From Pipra filicauda (Eukaryota; Chordata; Aves; Passeriformes; Pipridae), in NCBI RefSeq assembly GCF_003945595.2, contig NW_024103718.1:1612001-1676000 (forward strand): 64,000 nt of DNA, given 5' to 3'. The position numbers and the translations under genes are program-made. Numbering within the stretch: position 1 is the stretch's first letter; each line of letters starts with the position of its first letter. The notes beneath the pieces were generated by a model. It was not told where the DNA came from and did no database searches. It saw only the letters and a list, made by a program, of their open reading frames with translations. Positions 49,710-64,000 of the stretch are shown piece after piece.

Positions 49710-50715
49710 ACCTCAGTATTTTGTGTGGACCAGAGACAAACTTTCTATAACAAGCTCTTTGAGTGATACCTTGCAGATATTTTCCCTTTTACTGACACAG
49801 AACCATTACTAAACAGACAGCCCTTAAGAGTCAACCTTGAGCCTATTTATCCTAAAAGCTAACCTACCTTGAAAGTTTTTATAGGTTGTTTATCTTAGCT
49901 CAAACATTCTAGGGAATTTGTTTCTGTGGAGTGTGGATAGTTATGGCTACCTAAGTACTCTCTTTTTAAAGAGGTATTCCAGTTACTACTAGTTATCTTG
50001 AAGGACAGTTATGTAAACATACTTTTTTTCCTTCATATTCTGTCTGGCCTGAAAGTTGTTTTTTAAGTTTGATCAAATTCCTTCAGGCACTTTTAGGGGT
50101 GACCTTATTAAAGCAATTAAAACCTTTTAAAATATGTCTGAATATAAGTTTATTCAATATGTCTCTGTGGCTCCACTTTAAGAAATGTTCTAGAGTTATA
50201 AGAGTCTGGAAGGTTATAAAACCTTTTAAACCACAGGGAGAGTTTGTGTTTATATAACTGTATTTTGTGCTTGGATTTTGTGTTTGTAAGGAAGAAAAGG
50301 AATTCATCTTTAGTTTTGGATAACTCATTATCCATTGGATTTTGCTTGTTTCTCTGCTCGTTTTCTGTGACCTCATAATTAGATCAAATATATTTAGATT
50401 TTGTTAGTTTTCATATGCAGCCTGGAGGACATACTATTTTCTAAGCTAATCAGGTGGGTGCATTAACTTCCCTTTTCCCCAGGTGCTCCAGGCAGCCCTG
50501 ACCCCTTGGGCAGGGAGGATTTGAGCATTATGTGCAACAAAAATGATACCTGTCATCTGAAAGCCTTTGCCTTCGGGTCCAATTCTGCCTTCTCAGAAAC
50601 CCTGGTAGGCTAAGTGTCTCATTTCCTAGAGTCTCAGCCTCATAAGCACTTTACAGTAGTGGTTCTTACTGAGTACTCTTCTCCCATTCTTTTAAGGGCT
50701 TAAAAAAAGCCTTAT

Positions 50716-50750
50716 GTTTTTTTTCTTCTTCTTCTTTTCATTTTTCTTTT
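50716..50750 (+). repeat. Polypyrimidine (CTT)n tract
   Basis: T run followed by CTT triplets and T-rich sequence. A simple repeat. Confidence 0.8.
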
Positions 50751-53700
50751 TGAGTGGTTTCAATTTTCTCTCTTATTTGTGACCTCTCAGCCTTGGAGTT
50801 TGCACTGTTTGCCCCAGCATCTACCTGCAGAATTAAAATGGGATTCCTCCTTCAGTAAAGCATGTCTCCCTCCTTCTTTTGTGCCTGAACTACCTGCCTT
50901 TGGGCTTCTTGACCTACCTGTTAAGCTTTTAAACAGATATACACACATCAAAAGTTAATCCTCAGCAAGTTTAGCTGTTTGGAGGCAACTTCAGCTGCAA
51001 TTTAAGCTTGCTGCAACAGTAGCCAACTGACTCCTGAACAAATGGCAGCTACATTTGTCATGCTTGAAAGTACCCTTCCTCTTGATACACAGCCTGCTCT
51101 GTTGTGCTCTCAGAAGCACAAGGTGCAGCTTGGATGCAGCTGTCACAGTGTAATTTGCTTCAGGCTTTTTGTCTCAGGCTTTACTTCTGTGTTGTTGTGT
51201 CCATAACCTCTGTGATTTCAAAGACCTAGCTGTGCTGCCTGACTTCTTTCTCCTGCTCTTGGGGAAAATGCTGCTGCTCCAGGTGCCCTATCTATGGGCA
51301 CAGTTATCTGGACTTACCCTTCTTTTATTATTCTTATTTGTATTCGTATTCTTCTATTAGTGGACTGTGTTAGGATATTTTCTTATAAGAACCATCCAGG
51401 TTTAGTGATCCAATTTTGTCTCCATCTTAGGAGACGATTAATTTCAAAGGTGCTCAGTGATACAAAAATTTCCGAATGTCAGCTCTTTGGAACATAAATG
51501 GGCTTCCTGTGCTGCTGCAATCATAAGGGCCTTTTAAACTACTAATATTTTCTTGTTGGTACGGAGTGAGGCAAAATATCCAGGGCATAGAAGATCTGAA
51601 TAGACATCTGGAAGAGATCAGCTTCCACCTCGGATGCTAGAGAGAACTTAAAATAACTGAATTTCCAACTTTAGCGCATCACTTGAGAGTTGGGTGGAGT
51701 GACTCCAGGTCACAGGTTGCCAAAGTTTTAAGAGGGCCCTTTAAAAGCTGGAGACTGCTACTACTAAAACAGGCTCCAAGGTTGTATATGTAAAATTAGA
51801 TGGATAGACCTTGACATAATTTGATTAAAACATATTTAACATTAATTTTTAGATGAGTGTATTAGAGTAGCCTATCTGTAATGTTTAGGGCTTAATGGCT
51901 TTTATGGCTTTAAAAAGGTTTAATAGCTTCCATTAGGCTTTCATTAGCAGTGCCAGAGAAAACAGGAAGATGTGCATGCAGAAAGGCAATGATTTGTTTT
52001 GTTATTTGGTATGTACTGCTGAGGATGAAAGCCTTTGTATACACCGCCCATGAAATCATGTGGCTTTTAAAGTACATATTCCTCCTGATGTTCTTTGGTT
52101 CTCATAGGTCTAGGTTAAGAATTCAAGTTTAGTATCTTTCTAAGATTAATTTCGTAAGATAATTTGTAAAATTCAGCTACTGGTTTCCCCTTCAGACCTT
52201 GTCTTAACTTAAGTCAGTGTTGTTCACATGTGCTCTTCATGTTTGACTATATACTCTGTTTACTTTTGCACTCTTTATTTTACTACTTAGTCATGCACAG
52301 CAGGAGACCTGTAGGTGTTTCTTGATGTACCTGCAGGGGAAGAATGGGATATATAATACACATTAAGTGTTTCACAATTTTTTAAAGAACCTTTTATTTC
52401 ATATGACACATCTGATAATATATTTGTATGAAAATGAGCACTGAATTTTAATTAAGTAATTCTGACAATTATTTTCTAGAAAATAAAGACAAGGAAGGCA
52501 AACTTGAGTTCTAAACCATATCTGTAAAGTTGGGTTCTTTTTATGCCGCAGTTTTCTGAGAAAATTGCATGTGCAAATCTGTCCTGTCACCACAGGATCA
52601 GTTTTTGACTGTGGTGGAAGGCCAAGACTTTGAACCCTTTGAAGTCACTTTCAGTTACAGTTTCCTTTGTTATTGGAAAGTACAGTGCTATTGGGACTGG
52701 CAGACACTTGCATGGAAAACATACAACTTTCCCTATACAGAAAACTAGAGATGTGGGAAAATTTCTTCATTATTTCTTACCCAACTTTTATGTTATCCTT
52801 AAGGCTTTCGTAATAATTTCTGATATGTTTTTAATGGCTCTCTTTCCTACCTAAATAGAAAAACTGTGTTTGAACTAAACCTGCAGTTTGACAGGTCTGT
52901 GCTAGTGCATAACTGTTTTCTTGGTGCTGAAATTACAGCCTTTTGATTTTTACTTTTTCTCCTGGAGATGATTGCAGCATTCATCTTAATATCTTATGAG
53001 TATGGAAGACTGTTCCAATAGACAGCAGGACATCAATTACAGATGTGAAGCATGCTAGCAGGCATATGGGTCTTGTGTTAGCAGTCTGTTCAAAGAATTA
53101 AGTAGTGAGGATCCAAGACAGTCCAGATGTTGCAAATTTCTATCAGTGGTCACTGCACTATGAAATCTCATGTGAGTTTCACTTCTTGGAATCATTCAAG
53201 GTGAGTTATATAACAAACCTCATAAATTACTATTATCAGGACAGGTTTAATGAGTGATTAGCAGGAAAACTGAAGGATTAATTAACTTGAAATGTTCTTG
53301 CAGAGTAGCAAATAGTCCAAGCTTATTATGTGAAAAGAAGGTCTTGGCTTCTATGCAAGTGGTCATTCTACTGTTGCAATGATCTAATTGGGTTTTTCAG
53401 TTCTTGTTGAAGGAACAGAATCACTAAATCATCATATAACTCTTGGGCAAAAAAAAACGGGTCTTAAGAACTTTACTCTTAAATTTTTAACCTTATTTTT
53501 CCTAAAGACAGTTGTTAAAACTGATGTTCAGAATCCAGGTGAATCAGCTGAGGTTTTCTTCTTTTTGAACTGAAAAGATTTACGAGAATTCTCTAGTTCT
53601 AATTAAAAACTGTTAACACTTTTCAAGATCTGTGTAAGCACATGAATAGTATACATTAACATAGCTCTTCCCCAACAATAATTTTCTTGCCTTTTATGAT

Positions 53701-55514
53701 GGGTAAAAAACATGACAGAACAGACTATCTATGGGTGCTTAACAAAAGTGACTGTACTCATTGACACCATAAATGGTGTCTGTAAACATTCTAAGGCCAG
53801 TCATTGAAACACAGAACACTGTCAAACAAATGGAAATTAAGAGTTAAAAATGCAGATTCTTCTGATTTCGTTTTCAATTTATCTCTATTGCAACATAAGA
53901 TTCAGAATAACAAAGCCTGAATGATCTAGTAGAAGATGTGTTTAGTTCATGACTTATGAAGAGTAGGAGAATAAAGCACTAGAAATTCAAGAGAGACTGC
54001 TCTTAATATCTTGCTGTTTGCACCTGTGGGAGTAAGAGGTGGAACAAGTGTTCTTGCAGAGTAAAGACATGGTGCTGTGGTTCATTTTTCTTGTTTCAAC
54101 AGATACATACCAGATATACAAGACTACTATATGCTACAAAAAGTAAAACACCATAGTCATGGCAGAACCCTTTGAAGTTTATAATTAAAATATATTTTTA
54201 GAGCCTATGAGAAACAACGCTTGCAATATTTCTTCGGACTGAGTATCGGCTGTGATACTCTTCCCTCTCCTCCTTGCCTTTAGAGAAATGTGGTATGAAT
54301 ACAAGAATATGAGGTACTCGGGTGTTAAGTGGTTTTAAGCTGTGTTCCACAGCTGAGGTAAATCTGTGCTAACATTCAATCCAGTACTGTAACTCACTTG
54401 CACATACAAAATCAACAGAAATAGCTCTCCTGTACTCAAACCTGGATATTTTTTGCAAAGCTAAGAGAAGTTTCCCCCTTTTAAGGAGAACATTTTTATT
54501 TGGCTGTATGAACTAAAACTAAGAAGAAGCTAATTCAAACAACAAAGGAATGAAGAGATTGAAATAAAACTCTGGATTTATAGATGTAAGAGAAATTTAA
54601 ATTCTTTGCAAGGTTTTGAATGAAAAGATTCAATTTTGAATTTACAGAATTTTTATTACTTTCTAATAATATATAAATGCAGAAACTTTTTTTTTGTTAA
54701 GCTAATCTTTCGCACCTCAACATTAATATACAAATGCCTCAGATGAGCCATAACTGTATAATTTAAGGGAAAAAAATTTTTGACAAGAAAAAAAACTACC
54801 AAGTACAGAAAGATTACAGTTCTGCAAGGATTTACATATCTACAAAACTGCTTTTGCATGCATGAACAAGGGTACTCATAACTACTTGCAAATTCCAGGC
54901 CTGTGTGAGGAATAAACAGTTAATTGAAATGTAGATTTGAATGTAATTCCAATTTTGTCTTGAATTCAGTTGCTTTTGCTTATAGGAAATAGTGTTTTTA
55001 TCAGTATAGTCCTGATTTAATAAACAAGAGCTAAAATGAATTATACTAAATATTATGAAAACATTTTCTAATTATTTATATTTCAGTAGTTCATTAAAGA
55101 AGTCTGTAATAACTTTTTCTCAGGAACTTTGTTTTTACTACCAGCATATGTATCAGCACATATTTCTTACAATTGTAATGGCTGAATTTGGATGTGTTAA
55201 AACCATGCAAGGAGAAAGCAAGCCTGTGCTCCTGAAGAGTTGTGTTTAATGACAGACTTGCTACTGGTCAGTTTTGATAATTGGAAAATTCCTTCCTAAT
55301 TGTTTATTTCATCTGAATTTTTGTCACGAAATAAGTCTTCTACTTAAAGATATTTTGCATTTATTGCTTGTTATATGGTTAATAAAATCTAGCTGATGTA
55401 GTCATTTTCTGGGGAAAAAAAGGAAGAAAAGGGAAAAAAAAAGAAGCCAAAGAAATATTTTGATTACTTAATATTTAAGATGCAGAGTGTCCACATTTCT
55501 ACAGAGATTTTAAC

Positions 55515-55577
55515 TCATAGAGTCATAGAAGAGCCTGGCTTGGAATGGATCTTGAAAGATTACCTTGTCCAACTCTT
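55515..55577 (-). mobile_element. CR1 LINE 3'-end fragment
   Basis: About 63 bp. The plus strand reads TCATAGAGTCATAGAAGAGC, then CTGGCTTGGAATGGATCTTG and a TTGTCCAACTCTT end. This is a diverged CR1 3' terminus in minus orientation. It is older than the 35809 copy, judging by its differences from the usual tail. Confidence 0.8.
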
Positions 55578-58500
55578 AAATATGATTAATTTAATATATT
55601 TCAAAATAAGAATTGCAATTAGAAGTGCATCTTTTTTAAACATTTTACTTTGATATGGGTTTTATGTGAAGTAATCTGTTCAAATAAGTATATGAAATAA
55701 GAAAATTACATGGAAAGTTAGTAAATATGTACAAACCCCAACAGAACTTCAACTATAGAATGTATGGTTAAAAAAATGCACAGAATGAAAAGACTTTACA
55801 TTCACTTTGCAAAGAGATTTTTCAGCCAGAACGCAAGACAATTGAACATCTGTTTGATGGAGAACCGTTTTCACTTGGTTTCACCATCCTTCTTGGTGTC
55901 AGTGATAGTAGCTCTGATCCAGAAGGGAGGCCTCTAGTCTTTGCCCTGAAGAGGACTGAGAATACTGTTTGAACAATCCCTACTCCAACATTTTGCATTA
56001 GCATAGAGTTGGGGCATTTGCAAGTTCTCGACTTGAGCATTTCTAGTCAGGCCTTGAGTAGAAAGTACAGCAGAGAGAAAACTTCAGCGTTCAGACCCGA
56101 ATTAAGCAAAGTATTTTTAATAAAAAATATTTTCTCATGATTTTTTTAACCTTCTGAAGCCTTACAGTGTAATGAAATCTGTATTCTGCTACAATAAATA
56201 TTAAAATCAGATGCTGATCCTACCATATAACTTGTTGATATGAAAATGCATAAGATTAGGTGGTAATATTTCCAAAGGTTCCTATCAAAACAACAACACA
56301 GGGACTTCCGTAAAGCTTAATTAACCTTTGTGTTTGAAAAGTTGCTACTTAGTTCAGCCACACTGAGGAGATTATTTGGCAAAGAAGTTGGAAAGCTGAT
56401 GATTTGAACACAGGCATGCAATTATTTTCTCTGGTAGATTATGTGCTGATGGGATCCAATTATATGCCAACCAAGCCTCTCTGAATCATCAAAGAAGAAA
56501 TGTTAAAAATTCCCTTGGCTCCAAAGCACGATCTCTACTGCCATATGTCAGAGCTGTTTACTGACTAATGCAGGTCCCTGGAAGACATGTCTTTCTCATC
56601 CTTGCATTAACACCTCTCAGAGCATCCTAGGGGATTAAATGAAAGTATAGGCCACTTCTCTGGAGTGCATGTATTAGTATACTTGTTACTGTGAAATTAT
56701 TCCAGTAGCCTATTTTATTTAAAGATTACCATACTGTAGGGATGGGATAATCTAGTGTTAGCTAACGACATTGAAATGCTGTTTGATACAAGTCAAGGTC
56801 AGTTGGAAGAGGACAGGATTTAAATATCCAACACACATGAGAGAATGATGACTGGAGCTGAAATTGGGAGACTCATATTGTTTAAAATTTTGACCATTTC
56901 TTCAAGTCTAAGTTGAACCTGTCAAGTTCAGCGATATTTAATCCTCTCTTTCTGGAGTACTAACTGTCCCTTGCTACCCCTGATTTGGTTTTGAGTTGAT
57001 AGGATCAAGGCTGGAGAGGTGTAGGCAATTCCCATGATTGCAAAATGAAGAACCACTGCTTCTCCAGGTTTTTTGCTATGTCTGGGAAAGTAACGTACTT
57101 TTCCATAGGAAACATTTACATAAATTGTTCCTTATATTTCACAGAAATATACAACTACTGTTATTTGTCAGTGCATTAATAACTGTACAAACAGGTATAT
57201 AAGACAAATGTCTTGGAAACGGAGTGAGAACAGCCTCAGCTCTCTTTTGGAGTGATGTTGGGTTGGGGTGGCTGACCTCTCACTCCCATAACTTTCCCTG
57301 TGACAAGTGCCATGATAAGTTTTTATGCACAGAATTAGACATTCACAGTGATTTGAGGTGGTACGATCTGACCTTCATTAGGTCTTGTTCTACTGTGTCT
57401 CCTACTATTAAAAAACCATTATTGCAAATAAGTTCGACACAGATAAAGTCCCAGAATTTTAGCATCAATAAAAGCAATATATATATATGTGTGTATACAT
57501 ATATATTTAAAGCAAAATCACTTTGCTTAATTTGACAGAAATAAATCTGCTCTACTTCCTATCAGGAAATTGCTGCCAGGTCCAACCAGCAGATAAAATT
57601 CACTGATTCTTGAGATATAAGGAGTGTGTTTCCTTGATTATTATTCCTACATTTAAGATGGCAATTTTATGTTTAAGATCTTAATATCAAAGTTTCTAAG
57701 GTTTTATTCTTATAAAGCTTGGAGAGCTGCAAGATCAACAATTTTTGAAACTCCTGGGGAGGATGTGCTTGAGGACTTGCACCAAAAATCCATGACATCC
57801 ACTCTATAGGACACAGTTTTGGCCCAGGTAAGTGTATGTATGCATATATGCCTTTATTGTGTACTACATTTATTTTTTCGATAATGACATTTGCCTGAGT
57901 GTTTAAACATTCAGAAGAATACAGCATAATGAACATAACAGCAAATGATGAGAAATTCCAGACTTTACTTTGAAGGAATCTGAGAGGAATATACATGTGG
58001 AGGTTAGAATTGAGTCAAACTTTCATAAAGACACTTTCTCTTTCTTCTCTCTATTGCAGTATTTGGGTCCCTTTCAGATTTGCCCTTCTTATGGAAGTAT
58101 CTTTAGGTAGAACTCAAACCCTTCTTTGGAGAACAGAAAGGAAATGTGAGTGGAAACCTTCCTTCCTTGCTTGTGACAGTGAGGACTGAGACATATTTCC
58201 TGGATGACTTTGGATTACATTGGAATAGCAAGCATTTTCTTATATTCTTGTTAATAAAAAATATTTAAAAAATATAAATACAGAAAACCTTGAATTTTAT
58301 AGATCTATTGTGTAGACTGTAATGGAAAAAACTCACCTTAATTCCATATGTACAACGCAAATATAAACAGAACTCAAAAGGGCTTAATTAATTTTTCTTC
58401 TACCCCTCTTGATGTAATTAGCAGTAGACCATGCATTATTTCATCTAAATATTGTTTTCATCTATGTTGTAAACTAAGCGGTTGTAACACATCTGCATAT

Positions 58501-61500
58501 CCCTTGCAATAGCAGGACATTAAAAAATTTGTGGTTAAAATGCTTTGAATTGGTTGATTAATAATATAAATAGCCAAAAAATTCAAATCATGCTAAAAAT
58601 TATGGAAATAACATCTGTTATTTTGCAAGCTTCTTTTTGCAGACAGCATGTTTTAATACAATTCTGCTCCAATAAAAATAGGGGGTTTTTTTATAAGCTA
58701 TCTAAACTGCAGGTTCATCTGTTAATAATATCACTTTTGCTTCAAGCTTGTAGCTAACGTAATAGTATAATCAAATTTTCAGTGTTCTAGACAATCACAC
58801 AGGAAATTATGAATTGAAACACAAGGGTGTAATTTTTGCATATGTTTATTCCTCCGGAGGTTGAGGGAACTCACAGGGTGTCATTAAGAAGTCAGATCCT
58901 CTCAGGAGTTAACCACATGATGGTTGTTGAGCAATTACAGAGCAACCCCAATGATTGGAGTATTGCAGTGCATTAACTGTTAAACAAGTGATAAATGTTC
59001 ATGTGCTCCATCTGTTTGCCCAAATGTTCATGTAGTAGGCATTGGGATTCTCATCTTGGTTATGTTTCATGGGTACTAAAAAAATACAAACAAATTATAC
59101 AAAGTAAATAAAATGCTGCTAAGATTCTGTACCTCAAAAATTAATCTTCATTCACTACATATGTTCTTGAAATACCCATTATCTTCAGACTGCTGCTGAC
59201 AATCAGGAAGGTCATTTTGACTCCAGCTCCCCCAAATATTTGTCCTACTCCTCCCTCAGAGGTTCCCACCTATTCCGAGACATTTAAATAATCACACAGC
59301 AGTTCCACACTGAACAGCTGTGTTTTTAACCTGTTAGTGGTGTAAGTTTTTATCTTTAAATGTAAACTAGCTATCAATGATATCTGTTTAACTGTTTCTC
59401 TAGCAGATCAGTTGCATCTGCAATGATAGCATGAACCTCCTCCAGGTATACCATGCAAAGGAGATGGTAATAATAATTTCCTTCTGACAGAGTCTTTGTT
59501 TTTTAACATTTTAGCTACAGTACTATAGGAAGGCAAACTACTCTGATGACTCCATGTAGATTAACACAAAATCCTGTTTGCCTCATCCATTTGAATAAAT
59601 ATGTTTTTTCAAATATGCAGCCCATTACACAGCTAAAATGCTTCCTCCATGTTTTGATTTCATTGTGAGATTTGAAAAAACCCTAAAACCTTTCTTGTCA
59701 ACTCCTAGCTTTCCTGGAGGCTACCCTTGTCTATCACTAATCACAATTAGTGTTGCTTGTTTATTCAATGACAAGCTAGCAGTTTAAAATAAGCTGTCAC
59801 ATAATTCTTGCTACAGAATATGAATAACAAGGCTAAAATAATCAGACTGTTTCATCCTGGGCCCAGGCAGAGAGAAATTACTTCTTTTGAAACCTGCAGT
59901 GCAGGTGGGAAGTCAAGTAGAGTTCTGCTTTTTAGACGGTTTTTGCAGTGGATTGTCTCACAAGCTCTAAGACCCCTTCATGAATCTTTGTCATACTACA
60001 AAAATCTGCTAAGAATTTAGCACGTGGAATTGAACTTGGAAATGAAGAGTATAAAGCAAAAAAATGCTATTCAAAATCTTTGTAAATGTATTTTAGATAC
60101 CTGCATACCTAAACTTTTCTAGACTGAGAACCTCATCAACTGTCTTTAGTCTGAGCCCACAGAAAATTTAAAAATTGGACTTCCCTTGCCTAAGTCACCA
60201 TGAGCATGCCTAGATGGGATCTAAGAGTACTTCTAAGACTCTAGTACGACAGGTGAGAAAGTAACCCAGAGTGGATCTGGATTCTTGGGTTTATTTAAGA
60301 ACCACTGAGATGAAAGTTTTACATTGCTCCCACACCTTTGCTGTCCCCAGAGTTCTGGTCATGAGATCTTGCCATCCCTTCTTGTCAGGGAGGTCGCTGC
60401 TGATCTGGAACAGTTGGTCAGAAAGTTGGATTATTTCCTACTATGCTGTTGCTCACCAAATTCCAGCTTGAGTGTTAGGGGCCAATGTCTCAGGGCAAAC
60501 CCTGCATTTGACTCCATGCAGCTCTGGTTTCCAGGAATTTCCTCCACTTCTAGGGCACTTCCTTCAGTTGAGACCTTTCCCTTCTTTTCAGCCCCCGAAG
60601 TCCTTCTGTTTTCCTAACCTAAATATTCTCTGTGGGAAAGCACAATGCATGGTTAGTCTCTTAACTGTTAATTTTGGTTCATGTCTCTTTACCAACTAGA
60701 GGATTGGGGATGTGCTACTTTGGTTTACTCCAGATATTATCAAAAACATGAAAACTCAGAAGTTCAGTCTGAGACATCCCCTCACACATGGCCTCACCCC
60801 AATTATCTACCACCTATTTGCATTCACAATTCGAGCTTCTTTTTTCTTTAACCTGTGTGCTCTCACTGTGAACTTGGGTGACATGTATCATGAGACTAGC
60901 ATCACCAGCACTTAAGTATGAAGAGAACTGAGGTTTCAGAAACAGTTCAGGACTCCAATCACCTATCCATGTGGTTCACTTTGGACTTGGGGTCTCTTGA
61001 CTGCCCCAGGAAACCAAAGCTCTTAATAACCTTGCAGCACAGTCTAAAGATAACCAGCTAAACTCCCACCACATCTTCCTTACTGCTTGATTCCTGTTTT
61101 TCTTCACATTCAAATACCTTTTATTGATTTCTCCTACAGGCAACATCACGGTTAATGCATTATTGCTTGAGTTTGAAGACTTCTGCTGAATTTTTAGCAG
61201 TATTACAAACTTCCATTGGGATTCCCCTGTCCCTCTGCAACCCAGTTCCATATTTGCCAAATTCGTGTAATACTCTTTTCTGTTGAGTACAGTATTCATA
61301 AAGAAGGGAATTAAAAAGGATGAAAAGCATGAGTATACTTTGGGGTTTCCTTTTGAGCTTTATTGCAGTATTTTGAAGGAATATTTAGCATATTTTATTG
61401 CTAGCCTTTTATAGGAGTAACTGAAAACAATGTTAACAAGCAAACATGTTTAGAAGTGCATGCTTTCTTCAGGGAGGGTTTATAAAGCAGCTCACTATGC

Positions 61501-64000
61501 TCAGATCCTCTCTTCCAGCTCCCCTGATATCTTTGTATCCTCACTGTGCTCCAAATACCATCTGCTGCTGCTTATGTGCCTCGTCACTGAAATATAAACT
61601 GAAATTCCTCCACACTGGCAAAAGTGTACGCTGAAGAAATATCTTCCTCTCTTGGAGAAAAACAAAACCGGAACTGCCTTACCATAGAAGCTATGGGATG
61701 TAAAATATTCATGGTGACCTGTGAGGTTCTAGAAGTTCTTTTCTAAGCTTAGTAATGCAATTAACTCAGCACCCATTTTTTGCTTTGGCTTAATTCACTG
61801 TTACAGCTTCCACAAACTGAGTGGAATAATTCTTAACAGGGGAAATTCAGTGTAATGAACACATTAACTCTGTTTTTCCTAAAGATTAAATACAGTTTCT
61901 CTCATGGCCAGGCAGCATGCTTTATTTGTGGAAAGTTTCTGCGCTCACATACTGATGAGAACTTCCTCCACACAGCAAACCAGAGGGCCAAGCAGCTTCT
62001 CTCCTTTGGACTCCAAGCACGCTAAGCCTAGAGAGTTTGTGAAGCATAAAATGCACAAAGTACAGTTAGATGTCGAGCTGAATCAAAGTGGAAGATTTCA
62101 GTTAGTCTAGTAAACATTTTGATTACTGTTAAGTGTTTTGCTTTTGACTAAAAAGGCCTAGAAGAAATCTTCTGGTTCTTGGGAAATGCAATTTTGAAAC
62201 CATCTGCCTTGTAAATCAACACTGAATAAGTGCAACTGGGCCCTGGAGATGTTTTTCTGCTGCTGAAAGACCATAACTTCTCTGACCAGTTGTACTAGCT
62301 AGAATGGACTGGATTACTTCTGTCATCCTTCAGGTTCTGGAAGTTGTTGGTGTCTGACTGGTCCAGCATATGTCAAGGAGGCTGTTTACTCATTGGTGGC
62401 ATAGAACATTTAAAATGAGGCTTACAAATTTAGCATAAGAAAATAATAAGTATTAAAAATTACATATATATGAGAAAGTGAGACTTTCTTTTCTGGTGTC
62501 CTCTTCTTGGGTTCTTCTTTATGATCTTTAAGCTTTCATCTGTAATTTTATGCGATGAGACTGAATTTTTTATTGTAGCTGAAATGTGCTGGTATTCAAA
62601 AACCCTGTATGTAAACACTTGAATAAAACAACAATAACGTGAAAATCAACAATGGGGAAATATGTAGCCAATGAAACTGTTCTTATTTATGTATCTACTG
62701 GCTTTTGTTTGGATGAAGAATGTAAGACATGTGTAAGTTGATCTGAAAAGTGATGCATTTCCCTTTTTGCTTATTCATCTGTAGAAATGTTTTAACCCAG
62801 TTTCACTGAGTGCTTGCTAAAACTTTTGTCCAAGTTGCATTTAGTGGATTGGATTTGGGATAGTACCCTCCCATACCTAAGGAATGTTACACTGATAAAA
62901 TAATGCCAAGTCTTCTTATTTTATTTCCTATATCTTAATGTGAAATCGGAACTATAATTAGATAATTTGAAAATTTAATAGAACTTTCATCCTTGAATTT
63001 ATACAGACATATCGCATTGACGACTCTGAGCCAGGAAATGAAATAGAGAAAGGATGGTGTAAACTGCATAGAGTCACTGCATAATAGCAATTTTCAGTGT
63101 TCTTGTAAGAGAGACTCTCTAATAATTACACATTGCCTAGGGAGAATTCATCAGCTTGGTGTAAAAAATAATAAACCACATTATCATGATAAGTGCATGA
63201 ATTAAGTTAGAATCTCAAAAAGTATGGAGTTCAGTAATTCTTCTAGGAAACTCAATCTGCACTAGTAATTTCACCAAAATGAGGGCATGCAACAGGTCCC
63301 TTATTGCAGAATAATGGAATTATCTTTAATAAAAAATAGAGGTTTGATTGTAGACAGAGATGGTAGACTCATTGTTTTGGCTGTAATAAAGACAGATGCA
63401 TGATATTATGCATTTAAAAAGGACATTTTTATTCAATAAAACAATACATATTATATACCCCATGCATAGCAGCAGACTGATAGATTGCTGGGAAGACAGA
63501 AAGAATGTCAGTTTGCATTGCACAATAGCATTGCTTCAAATGGTCCCTGCCAGTGTAAACGAGGTAATATTCATGGCTTTCAATCTGCTATATTTAAGCT
63601 AAAAAAGATCAATTTCTTCTTTTACATATATTAACACAATTTCCAGTCAATGGGTCAAATTGCTCTTAAACGCAGTTTCCCAACCCCATCTATTTCAGTG
63701 TAGTGACAGCAGAATTTAGCCTGATGGCTCTTCTGATGAACTGACTTTCCTGCCAGTTGCAGGCCAGACTGGCTGACATGTCCATTAGACCTATGGCCAT
63801 TGCAGTTGTACAGTTCTCCATAATTCTTTTGATCAATTAAGAAATAAAAGTGCTCCTGAGAATTTAATTTGCTGTACATTCATAGTTTTTTTTTTCCAGT
63901 ATAATGAATCCTGAATAATGTAATTATCTTTAGAAGAGGCACTGAATAAAGGTATCGATTTAAAATATTCAACAAAAGATAGATTTGTAGCCAAATGTAG
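55578..64000. other. Gene-desert DNA, no gene supported
   Basis: AT-rich DNA without recognisable genes. The segment 56320-56530 is less biased and carries homeodomain- and GATA-like cores, so it is a candidate conserved non-coding element on appearance only. Reading frames at 57224-57535, 57673-57996 and 60324-60617 have no domain or splice support. Confidence 0.5.
57477..57508. repeat. (AT)n/(GT)n microsatellite
   Basis: ATATATATATGTGTGTATAC then ATATATATTT. A compound dinucleotide repeat. Confidence 0.9.

Larger units (their letters stand above)
40292..55514. other. Gene-desert DNA, no gene supported
   Basis: AT-rich throughout apart from the simple repeats listed separately. Open frames at 42913-43191 (minus) and 45327-45596 (plus) were inspected. 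Neither has splice support or a recognisable domain. I see no RNA gene or further mobile element. Confidence 0.5.

Noticed and set aside
1..64000. CRISPR array, operon or phage-like system
   Set aside because: The DNA is vertebrate, with introns and LINEs. No regularly spaced repeats with unique spacers and no compact gene clusters are present.

Overview
The window is a piece of a bird nuclear chromosome. The evidence is avian CR1 LINE sequence on both strands with its 3' octamer-type tail, an avian-type solo retroviral LTR, and a six-exon vertebrate gene with AT-rich introns. I cannot name the species. Nearly all of the DNA is intron or intergenic, and most apparent reading frames are noise.

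One gene is secure. SLC10A2, the ileal sodium/bile acid cotransporter (ASBT), lies on the minus strand between 23462 (start codon) and 14839 (stop codon). All six coding exons can be placed with GT/AG boundaries and matching phases: 23041-23462, 19864-19982, 18652-18740, 16707-16882, 15954-16111 and 14839-14963. They total 1089 nt and give 362 residues, against 348 in human. The extra length is at the N terminus.

Positions 1-14838 lie downstream of SLC10A2. They hold two CR1 3' ends (3111-3194 and 12624-12779) and a 592-bp solo LTR (6824-7415), with no supported gene. Positions 23463 onward lie upstream. The first 200 bp carry promoter-like elements, including an HNF1-like site. Beyond that is what looks like a gene desert.

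The desert contains a tRNA-Glu-derived SINE with a perfect 11-bp target duplication and a tail unlike CR1 (31593-31927). It also has a 2.8-kb 5'-truncated CR1 carrying broken endonuclease and reverse-transcriptase sequence (35809-38604), two short CR1 ends, several simple repeats, and one exon-like open segment of unknown identity (40131-40291, minus).

The items most worth a second look are the SINE and its unidentified LINE partner, the orphan exon-like segment, the avian N-terminal extension of ASBT, and a possible retained-intron form of ASBT with a different C terminus. No CRISPR array, rRNA, intact tRNA gene or microbial feature is present.
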